DNA from: Bacteroidota bacterium
Lineage (GTDB): Bacteria > Bacteroidota > Bacteroidia > UKL13-3
Assembly (NCBI GenBank): GCA_947507965.1
Contig: CANNQU010000011.1
Span: 1-59,892 of the forward strand
Length of the DNA: 59,892 nucleotides
Direction of reading: 5' to 3'
Part shown: piece by piece, positions 27,640-34,463 of the stretch
Layout: each line of letters begins with the position of its first letter
How positions within the stretch are numbered: the stretch's first letter is position 1
Notes under the pieces: generated by a model
Seen by the model: only the letters and a program-made list of their open reading frames with translations
What the model was told of the DNA's origin: nothing
Database searches by the model: none
Translations under genes and position numbers: made by a program

Positions 27640-28002
27640 ATGAAGATTCTTTCCTTAGACCCGCGTATCGCACGCGTCGATTTGCCGGAAGGCCCTGTTG
27701 AACTTAGCCCATTGGATGAGTTTCAGACGTACGAAGTGTTCCATCAAAAAAAACGAGGAGACCAACACGAACATGTAGGTATTGTACATGCTCCAAACGA
27801 TGAGATGGCCTTACTCTTTGCGAAAGACCAGTATGCCCGCCGGGGAATTTGTGTTAATATTTGGGTGGTGAAAAGCGAAAATGTAATTGCCTCCAGCTAC
27901 GATGACACCGATATTTTTTTAATCGCACCAGAGAAAATATATCGCGAAGCAGGAGGGTATAAAGTAATGGATAAAATCAACAAATTCAAAGGGAAAAAAT
28001 AG
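27640..28002 (+). CDS. paaB: 1,2-phenylacetyl-CoA epoxidase subunit PaaB
   Basis: A 120-residue small subunit of the multicomponent epoxidase that starts aerobic phenylacetate breakdown. The conserved core is YEVFHQKKRGDQHEHVG, then HAPNDEMALLFAKDQYARR and IWVVKSENV. It is followed 46 nt later by paaC. The catalytic PaaA and the PaaD/PaaE genes are not in the window, so this is a split paa locus. Confidence 0.93.
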   Translation: MKILSLDPRIARVDLPEGPVELSPLDEFQTYEVFHQKKRGDQHEHVGIVHAPNDEMALLFAKDQYARRGICVNIWVVKSENVIASSYDDTDIFLIAPEKIYREAGGYKVMDKINKFKGKK

Positions 28003-28048
28003 TCATTGACCCACTTAAGGGAGGAAGAATTATCAATTTAAAACAACC

Positions 28049-28807
28049 ATGAGTTACGATATATCTTTAAAGAATTTTTTATACCGCCTTGCCGATGACC
28101 ACCTGATACTAGGTCATCGTAATAGCGAATGGACGGGGTTAGGGCCATTTTTGGAAGAGGATCTGGCCTTTAGTAATATGGCGCAGGACAAATTAGGACA
28201 GTCGCTGGCCTTGTTTGAAATATTGCAAAGTTTAGGAGAGCAACATCCCGATACCGTAGCTTTTACCCGTAAAGAAGAAGAATACCAATGCTGCCAATAT
28301 GTAGAGTATCCTATAGGTGAATATGACTACTCTTTAATTCGACATTTCCTATTCGACCATGCTGCTTATCTTCGTTTTGAGATGCTAACACAGAGCCGTT
28401 GTGAGCCATTGGCAAAACTTGCAGCCAAGGTAAAAGGAGAGATAAAATATCATGTGATGCATGCCAATATATGGGTTGATAAATTAGGAAATGGCAATGA
28501 AGAAAGTCGCCACAGATTGCAAACCACAATTAACGAGAATTTCAATTTGGCATTAGGTATTTTTGAAACCACCGACGAGGAGCAAGAGCTCATCAATGAA
28601 AAAATATTTGAAGGAGAAGAAATGTTAAAGGAGAAATGGCTGGCAGCGATTGAACCCATCCTTGCAAAAGCCACCTTGAAACTTCCTCCAAGAACACAGT
28701 GGGATGCTGCTGTTGGTGGCCGTAAAGGCATTCACACCGTGCATTTGCAACCCTTACTTACGGAGATGCAGGAAGTATTTGCCATCGACCCAAAGGCCGA
28801 ATGGTAG
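28049..28807 (+). CDS. paaC: 1,2-phenylacetyl-CoA epoxidase subunit PaaC
   Basis: A 252-residue ferritin-like structural subunit that pairs with PaaA. Landmarks: FLYRLADDHLILGHRNSEW at the start, EEDLAFSNMAQDKLGQSL, and ARHA-like KYHVMHANIWVDKLGNG. It ends GGRKGIHT..LQPLLTEMQ, the usual C-terminus. PaaC lacks the di-iron ligands of PaaA, so it needs PaaA from another locus. Confidence 0.93.
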   Translation: MSYDISLKNFLYRLADDHLILGHRNSEWTGLGPFLEEDLAFSNMAQDKLGQSLALFEILQSLGEQHPDTVAFTRKEEEYQCCQYVEYPIGEYDYSLIRHFLFDHAAYLRFEMLTQSRCEPLAKLAAKVKGEIKYHVMHANIWVDKLGNGNEESRHRLQTTINENFNLALGIFETTDEEQELINEKIFEGEEMLKEKWLAAIEPILAKATLKLPPRTQWDAAVGGRKGIHTVHLQPLLTEMQEVFAIDPKAEW

Positions 28808-28820
28808 TCGCCATGGAATT

Positions 28821-30083
28821 TTAAGTTTTCTGTTTCTTCTTCTTCGCCGAAGGGAATAATACATTATTTAATATTAAGCGGTAACCCGGTGAATTTGGAA
28901 AAAGTTTCAGATCTGTGGGTGGCTCACCTACCTGATGTTGATAGTCTTCCGGGTCATGACCACTATAAAAAGTCCAGGTTCCTTTCCCCATATCACCATG
29001 AATATATCGGGCTTCTCCTAAGGCTTTATTTTCGCCCATCACCAATACATCGGTTTTTATCAGGTTCGTTCTAAAGGCCGTGGTTTGCCCGTAAAAGCCC
29101 TTTATAACCCGGGTATGATCCTGGCATAACATGGCAGGAACAACATCATACTTCGCGCTGAAATCGAATAATCCAAAAACATCATTTTCTTCTCTTACCT
29201 GACCGGCTCGCTCCGGTGGCACATCGATGCTACTAAATTCGTACACCATTGGCTCTTTGATTAATTTAAAATCTTTGAATGCAAAACAGTTGTCGTAATT
29301 TATCTTTTGAGCCGAATTCGGGTCGCTTCCGTCACCATCGAATACGCTCTCGCAAATATCCACTCCATCGGCGGCCAAGGCAATATCATAGCTATCGGTT
29401 GCACTACACATAGCAAATAAGTAACCACCGCCACTTACGAATTCTCGTATCTTTTTGGCCACCGCCAATTTTAACAGCGATACTTTACTAAATCCATGCT
29501 TAGCTGCTGTTGCCTCTGCTTCTTGTACCTCGGCAATATACCATGAGGCATTTCTATAGCTGCCATAGAATTTTCCGTATTGACCCGTAAAATCTTCATG
29601 ATGTAAATGCAGCCAATCGTATTTTGCCAGGTCGCTATTTAATACTTCATCATCAAAAACTACGGTATAAGGAATCTCTGCATAGGTTAAAACCATCGTC
29701 ACGGCATCGTCCCAGGGCTGCTTGGTTTTGGGTGAATATACGGCAATCCTTGGAGGTTTCTGTAGTTTTACTGCTTCCATATTCACCTCGGGCTGGGCTA
29801 TTTGCGAATGGATATCAAATACCTTACTGTCGCTTATTTTTTCGAAGGTGATACCACGTATCAAGCACTCTTTTTCGATATCGCTGGTGTATGGGAGTAG
29901 GAAGCTACCACCACGATAATTCAACAACCACTCTACCTCTAAATCTTTCTGTAAAATCCAGTAGGTGATGCCATACGATTTCAGATGATCTTTTTGAGCT
30001 TCATCCATCGGTAGTAAGATGGAGGCTGCCTTCGTTGAGAGCACCATAGCGCTAAAAAAAACGAAAAGAAAAAACTTTTTCAT
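28821..30083 (-). CDS. secreted amidotransferase-like protein (often labelled asparagine synthetase B in databases)
   Basis: A 420-residue protein with a signal peptide (MKKFFLFVFFSAMVLSTKA). Highly typical of a conserved Bacteroidota family: KIAVYSPKTKQPWDD-like segment, YDWLHLHHEDFTGQYGKF, GGGYLFAMCSATDSYDIA near 219-236, and YSGHDPED. The Cys near 226 after a Gly-rich strand looks like a class I glutamine-amidotransferase nucleophile elbow. No adenylation or synthetase domain is present, so the database name asparagine synthetase looks wrong. The export signal implies a periplasmic role. Convergent with paaC. Confidence 0.7.
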   Translation of the reverse strand: MKKFFLFVFFSAMVLSTKAASILLPMDEAQKDHLKSYGITYWILQKDLEVEWLLNYRGGSFLLPYTSDIEKECLIRGITFEKISDSKVFDIHSQIAQPEVNMEAVKLQKPPRIAVYSPKTKQPWDDAVTMVLTYAEIPYTVVFDDEVLNSDLAKYDWLHLHHEDFTGQYGKFYGSYRNASWYIAEVQEAEATAAKHGFSKVSLLKLAVAKKIREFVSGGGYLFAMCSATDSYDIALAADGVDICESVFDGDGSDPNSAQKINYDNCFAFKDFKLIKEPMVYEFSSIDVPPERAGQVREENDVFGLFDFSAKYDVVPAMLCQDHTRVIKGFYGQTTAFRTNLIKTDVLVMGENKALGEARYIHGDMGKGTWTFYSGHDPEDYQHQVGEPPTDLKLFPNSPGYRLILNNVLFPSAKKKKQKT

Positions 30084-30090
30084 CGGTGCT

Positions 30091-30098
30091 CAAAAATA
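30091..30098 (-). promoter_or_regulatory. -7 box (TATTTTTG) of the amidotransferase-like gene
   Basis: Exact TAnnTTTG on the minus strand, 7 nt before ATG 30083; predicts a leaderless or nearly leaderless message. Confidence 0.55.
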
Positions 30099-30572
30099 AC
30101 GATAGTTCATGACGAGAAAAATCGCATTAACAATTAATAAGCATCTCACTTGGATATTTCCTGTAGTGATGATATAATACCTCTTGCCATTTGCCGTTCG
30201 CGCCAATTCAATATTTTCCATATGAATAGTTATTTTTCGCGTTCTCCTTTTATGTGTTATCTGCACCAAGAGTGCAAATCAGAGATTTGTTTACACCTCT
30301 ACGTAGTCAGAAACATACGTGGAGCGGGTCACCGGTGTTTTAGAAGACTACCGAGAACGGAGTCGGCAAGAGAATAAATCTACCAAATGAAGAAGAGATA
30401 TTTTTTTGGGAAGTCCTGGCTGACACAATGTATCTTTCTTATTATGCAACCGCCAGAGATAAGACTTTTTCAGAAGATAAGTATAATTGGAAATTTGAAA
30501 GGAAAAATGACTATTTAGAGTTACAAATAATAAGTAGGAAGAAATATGTTCGTCAGCTATCTCTTAGAATTT
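30099..30572. other. 474-nt gene-poor gap with clustered inverted repeats
   Basis: No convincing gene. Inverted repeats crowd 30275-30337: CAAATC-AGA-GATTTG (30275-30289), CTCTACGTA with TACGTGGAG (30297-30324, one G-U), and the palindrome CACCGGTG (30330-30337). A 43-codon frame from ATG 30388 (starts MKKRYFFGKSWLTQ) has no recognisable family and may be a remnant. The downstream end runs into the toxin gene. Confidence 0.5.
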
Positions 30573-30908
30573 TCAGTTATCAAGTTCTAAGCTTTCAATC
30601 ATTTCTTTAAGCTCGTTTGGTTTCAATTCCGTTTTCTCACCTTTATCATAAATAGTCAATAGGTACACAATTTCTGCATCAAAGAAGAAATATGAAATAA
30701 CCCTTGCACCACCGCTTTTACCTTTACCTTTGCTTTTAATTGCCAAACGAGTTTTATAACAATTGTTACCCAGAAAAGTGCCAATTTCTGGATTGCGTAA
30801 TAAGTTTTGAATAAGTAGAGCAAATTCATCTTTCAAAGAAGGGTATTTCTTTACCAATCTTTTGATTTCTTTCTCAAACCGATGAGTTATAATAATTTTA
30901 TAATTCAT
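30573..30908 (-). CDS. RelE/ParE-superfamily toxin
   Basis: A 111-residue basic protein: IITHRFEKEIKRLVKKYPSL, a Gly-rich KSKGKGKSGGARVISYFF strand, and LLTIYDKGEKTELKPNE. This is the compact fold of RelE/HigB-type mRNA interferases or ParE-type gyrase poisons; the basic central strand favours RNase type, but this is not certain. It overlaps the antitoxin gene by 11 nt, the usual sign of a translationally coupled pair with antitoxin first. Confidence 0.85.
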   Translation of the reverse strand: MNYKIIITHRFEKEIKRLVKKYPSLKDEFALLIQNLLRNPEIGTFLGNNCYKTRLAIKSKGKGKSGGARVISYFFFDAEIVYLLTIYDKGEKTELKPNELKEMIESLELDN

Positions 30909-31107
30909 CTAGTAGCTTCTGTGCGGTTTTTAATTTAATTTTTCCTTGTTTGTGCAGGCGTACTTGCGAAGCAGCATCCTTTAAAGTTTCCCAAAGTTCA
31001 ACATTCTCTGTTGACATTTGCTTCGCTTTCTTTACAAACGACAAACTATTTAAAACTTTCATGCCAAAAGTTACTTGGTTATCTGGAATATCAATTAATA
31101 CCTTCAT
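30898..31107 (-). CDS. antitoxin partner of the RelE/ParE toxin
   Basis: A 69-residue protein. A short N-terminal beta strand (MKVLIDIPDNQ) and a helix are followed by a charged C-terminal helix (ETLKDAASQVRLHKQGKIKLKTAQKLLDEL) that would wrap the toxin. It is encoded first and overlaps the toxin by 11 nt. I see no classical ribbon-helix-helix or HTH signature, so its DNA-binding mode is unclear. Confidence 0.75.
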   Translation of the reverse strand: MKVLIDIPDNQVTFGMKVLNSLSFVKKAKQMSTENVELWETLKDAASQVRLHKQGKIKLKTAQKLLDEL

Positions 31108-31495
31108 TATTATATTTACTTTATCTATAAATCTTCTGTTTAGTATTTATGGGAAGCGTTTTATTTTTCAAATTTTCAACAAAGTTAATGAATTTTGAAT
31201 GCACTAAAAAACACAATTGCAGTAAACGTTACAACAACTCACATTCTCGCCTTAGCTCGTCATGCAGAGGAGCGCAAGCCTTGACCAAAAGCGTAGCGGT
31301 AGCTTCGGCATCAGTTCGTATAATGCAAGGAGCGTCTATAAAAACAAGCAGATGCCACGGGGCATTTCCAGTCACATATCCATCCTCTAAATGCCCCTAC
31401 ATCAATTGTAACCTGCATTGACACACAAAAAAGAGCAGTACCCAATAAATTAAAGAAATGAAAAAGAAGTTGTTCTTTTAGCAATCAGGCGCGCT
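31108..31495. repeat. intergenic with repeat-like GC-rich patch and a 9-bp inverted repeat
   Basis: 388 nt without a gene. Bases 31257-31357 look like a degenerate copy of a dispersed element of the type CATGC.GAGGAGCG...GCAGATGC found in many intergenic regions. GGGGCATTT (31359-31367) pairs with AAATGCCCC (31389-31397). The open frame over it has no protein character. Confidence 0.4.
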
Positions 31496-32908
31496 CTATT
31501 TCAAAGCATAGACCTTTTCCTTCACCGTAATCTCCACAGGGTATCCTTCCTTTAGCAAAGCTACCTGAAAGGCTTCCAGTGAGTTTTGTTCGCCATGCAC
31601 CAAAAATATTTTTTTGAGCGTTGTTGCGTCGTACCTCTTCACGTAGTCCACCAGCATTTGATGGCCGGGATGCGAGCTAAAAATATCGGTACTTGCAATG
31701 GTGCAATATTTCGGAATTTGCTTGCCATGAATGGTTACTGATGCATCGGGTTGTTTTAACTTCCAACCAAGGGTACCCTCAGCGCAATAGCCCGCAATTA
31801 ATATCGCACTCTGTGGGTTCTGTAAATTATTGTAAACATGTTCTACAATTCGCCCCCCTTCTACCATGCCCGCAGCCGACACAATGATGCAGGGCTCATA
31901 ATTATTAATAATGGCTTCACTGTCTCTCATATTCTCCACTTCAAACAATAAAGGGAAATCAAACAAACTTCCGTTCTGCCGCAAGAACTCACGCGCATCG
32001 TCATTTAAATATTCGTGGTATTTGGTGTAGATAGAGGTACTTTCAATTGCCAGCGGGCTATCGACATATACATTGATATGATTAAACCGGCCTTGCTTAT
32101 ATAATTTGTGAAGTGAGTATATGATGGCTTGTGTTCGGCCCACACTGAAAGCGGGAATGATGAGCCTGCCGCGTTTATCGATGCAGGTGGCTTGTATATG
32201 CTCCATCAATATATCCTCCGGGCTTTGGGTGTCGTGATGCAACTTGCCTCCATACGTGCTCTCACATACGAGGTAATCAAGTCTTTCCATGACCATCGGA
32301 TTCACTACCAAATTGGCGTCATTCCGGCCTAAGTCGCCGGTAAAACCGAAACGTGTTTCTTTGCCATTTTCTACCACGTTAAACACGACACTGGCGGCAC
32401 CTAAAATATGCCCGGCCGGAATAAAAGTGAAATGAATATTCTCCGCCAGCTCCACCTCTTTTTCAAAATTAAAAGTAACCATCCTCCGCAAGGTTTCCAT
32501 CACATCTTTTTGGGTATAGAGCAAATCGGAAGCTTGGGTAGCTTTGGGTTTGCGTCGTTTGCCTTTCGTGTTATTCTTATTGAGTTCCGACATCTGGACA
32601 TTTACGCTATCCATTAACAAATGGGTACAAAAGTCGTAGGTGGGAGTGGTGCATAAAATTTGACCCTCATAGCCTTGTTTGATGAGGTTGGGTAAATTGC
32701 CGCTATGGTCGATATGGGCATGAGTTAGGATCACCACATCGATGCTTTTAATGTCAAAATCAAAAAAACGATTGCTGTCTGTCAGCGATTTTTTCTTGGT
32801 TTCGTAATCCAAACCACAGTCAACCAAAACCCTGAAACCATTATCCAGCTCCAATAGATGCATGCTTCCAGTAACCTGCTGAGCAGCACCGTACGATATA
32901 AACTTCAT
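31496..32908 (-). CDS. MBL-fold metallo-hydrolase with beta-CASP domain (CPSF73-like nuclease)
   Basis: A 470-residue protein. The metal site HAHIDHSGNLP lies near 63. Further motifs are FTGDLGR, STYGGK near 218, the beta-CASP motif IIPAFSVGRTQ near 243, SAAGMVEGGRI and the late HPGHQMLVDYV and FLVHGE. This domain set is that of the RNA-processing nucleases related to archaeal CPSF and bacterial RNase J-like proteins. Expected activity is endo- or exoribonuclease; the RNA target is unknown. It stands alone. Confidence 0.88.
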   Translation of the reverse strand: MKFISYGAAQQVTGSMHLLELDNGFRVLVDCGLDYETKKKSLTDSNRFFDFDIKSIDVVILTHAHIDHSGNLPNLIKQGYEGQILCTTPTYDFCTHLLMDSVNVQMSELNKNNTKGKRRKPKATQASDLLYTQKDVMETLRRMVTFNFEKEVELAENIHFTFIPAGHILGAASVVFNVVENGKETRFGFTGDLGRNDANLVVNPMVMERLDYLVCESTYGGKLHHDTQSPEDILMEHIQATCIDKRGRLIIPAFSVGRTQAIIYSLHKLYKQGRFNHINVYVDSPLAIESTSIYTKYHEYLNDDAREFLRQNGSLFDFPLLFEVENMRDSEAIINNYEPCIIVSAAGMVEGGRIVEHVYNNLQNPQSAILIAGYCAEGTLGWKLKQPDASVTIHGKQIPKYCTIASTDIFSSHPGHQMLVDYVKRYDATTLKKIFLVHGEQNSLEAFQVALLKEGYPVEITVKEKVYALK

Positions 32909-33142
32909 GAATTAGTTCTCTTTTTTTAGGTCGGCAAAAATGGCGAAAAATAATTAGATATCCGGGATTATATTAGAAGCAGGAAAAACAACAAAACCAA
33001 AACACAAAAATATGATTCACAGAACGAATACAAGAGAAACCTGAAGATACAAAAAAGAGAATAACTTCAACATGGTTAGAATGCTAATTCTGAAAATTTT
33101 ATCCTGCTGAAAATTCCGATTCCGAACATGTCATGAAATCCA
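32909..33142. other. intergenic, nothing recognised
   Basis: 234 nt of AT-rich sequence between two leftward genes. No repeat, terminator or RNA gene is visible. Confidence 0.4.
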
Positions 33143-34276
33143 TTATCCTGTGATGGAGACACCGATTAACCTCCCAATGGCAAAGGTTACAGCCGCAGCC
33201 GCCAAGCCAAATAACACCTGTCTAAATCCGGAAAACAAAACTCCTTTACCCGTAAATAACGTGGTGGCAGCTCCAATAGCGAACAGGCCTACAACACTAA
33301 AGGAAAGACTAAGAAGTATGGCATTCGTACCTGACAGAAACATAAAAGCAATGACCGGTAAGATGGCACCGAAAGCAAATAATATAAAGGAAGCAATAGC
33401 AGCTTCCCATGCCGAGCCTCCCAGCTCGTCGGGGTCGATATTTAATTCTTCTTTAATAATGGCTTCCAATGCCGTGTCTTTGTTTTCAAAAACCTTATGC
33501 GAGAGTGCCTCTGCTGCCTGCAAATCCATTCCTTTGGCTTGATATAGGAGCACCAGTTCTTCACGCTCCTGTTCGGGTGAACTCTCTATCTCTTCGGCTT
33601 CAAGGGCAATTTGTTTTAGATGTAACTCCCTTGAGCTTTGCACAGACAGCCATTCGCCTAAGGCCATGGAGATGGCTCCTGCCAATAGCCCTGCGATACC
33701 GGTGAGTAAAATGGTACTGTTGGGCACTGCCGCACCGGCTACGCCAGCGGCGCCGGCTACACCCATCACCAAACTCATATTCGACACCAAGCCATCATTA
33801 GCTCCTAAAACAGCCGCACGCAAGGCGTTTCCACCGATCGATTTATGCCGCCCTTCGAACTTTGAGATAATACTACCTGTGATAGGTAAGGAATGATTTT
33901 TAGAAACTTCCTGCATGATCTGAAAATGATTGGTTTCAAAACCACTGGGCTTCTCACCCAGGTTCATCTTGCTTCTTACTGCCGCCTTGGCAATTTGCTT
34001 CTCGGTATTGGTGAGGTCGTTTAGAATAAAATCGTAGCCAAAAACCTTTCCTAACTTAATTTGAATTTTAGCTTTTGTGCTTGGAGCAGGAGCAAGAAAA
34101 CCAGGAGTATCTTTTCTTATTTTTGCCAACATGTGTGAAGCATGCGACGCTTCGATTTTGGAAAGATTTTCAAAAATCTTACTCATGGTCTCATCTTTGG
34201 TAAGTTCTGATAGCCTTTGATAAAAAAAGGCGGTATCCACTTCTGTTTGTATTTGTTCTTTTAGCTGACGATTCAT
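33143..34276 (-). CDS. MbfA-like membrane iron exporter: ferritin-like domain fused to VIT1/CCC1 domain
   Basis: A 377-residue protein. The N-terminal ~140 residues are a ferritin/rubrerythrin-like helical bundle with metal-ligand pattern E-x-D-T-A-F-F near 12 and KIEASHASHM near 40. The C-terminal part is a VIT1/CCC1 transporter: AAVLGANDGLVSNMSLVMG near 157, LAGAISMALGEWLSVQSSRE near 198, then three late helices. Known fusions (MbfA) export iron and protect against iron-driven oxidative stress. Cytosolic ferroxidase feeding a membrane exporter is the inferred mechanism. Confidence 0.85.
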   Translation of the reverse strand: MNRQLKEQIQTEVDTAFFYQRLSELTKDETMSKIFENLSKIEASHASHMLAKIRKDTPGFLAPAPSTKAKIQIKLGKVFGYDFILNDLTNTEKQIAKAAVRSKMNLGEKPSGFETNHFQIMQEVSKNHSLPITGSIISKFEGRHKSIGGNALRAAVLGANDGLVSNMSLVMGVAGAAGVAGAAVPNSTILLTGIAGLLAGAISMALGEWLSVQSSRELHLKQIALEAEEIESSPEQEREELVLLYQAKGMDLQAAEALSHKVFENKDTALEAIIKEELNIDPDELGGSAWEAAIASFILFAFGAILPVIAFMFLSGTNAILLSLSFSVVGLFAIGAATTLFTGKGVLFSGFRQVLFGLAAAAVTFAIGRLIGVSITG

Positions 34277-34313
34277 GGTGTTGATGCGAAATTCTATATG
34301 TTGCGAAATTAAA

Positions 34314-34321
34314 CAAATTTG
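34314..34321 (-). promoter_or_regulatory. possible -7 box (TAATTTCG)
   Basis: A TTCG variant of TAnnTTTG, 37 nt before the MbfA-like start on the minus strand. Confidence 0.3.
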
Positions 34322-34401
34322 ATTGATGTTAAATTTTAAAAGCCGTTATACCCGTTTTAATTACAGATCGAATTGCACCAGGCTTTTCCTGCCTTTACCT
34401 C

Positions 34402-34436
34402 AAAAAAAATCCCCACACCATCAAGATGCAGGGATT
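34402..34436 (-). terminator. rho-independent terminator of the M16 protease gene
   Basis: On the minus strand, AATCCCTGCA pairs with TGTGGGGATT (10 bp, two wobble pairs) around a 9-nt loop, followed by eight T. It lies 28 nt after the stop. Confidence 0.8.
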
Positions 34437-34463
34437 GTATTTCTATGAAAGATGAAGAAATAA

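Noticed and set aside
30428-30610. 60-codon plus-strand frame overlapping the toxin 3' end
   Set aside because: No homologous look, overlaps a recognised gene on the other strand.
31149-31421. 90-codon plus-strand frame in the antitoxin/beta-CASP gap
   Set aside because: Low-complexity Ser/Ala/Cys composition and repeat-like DNA; typical of intergenic noise.
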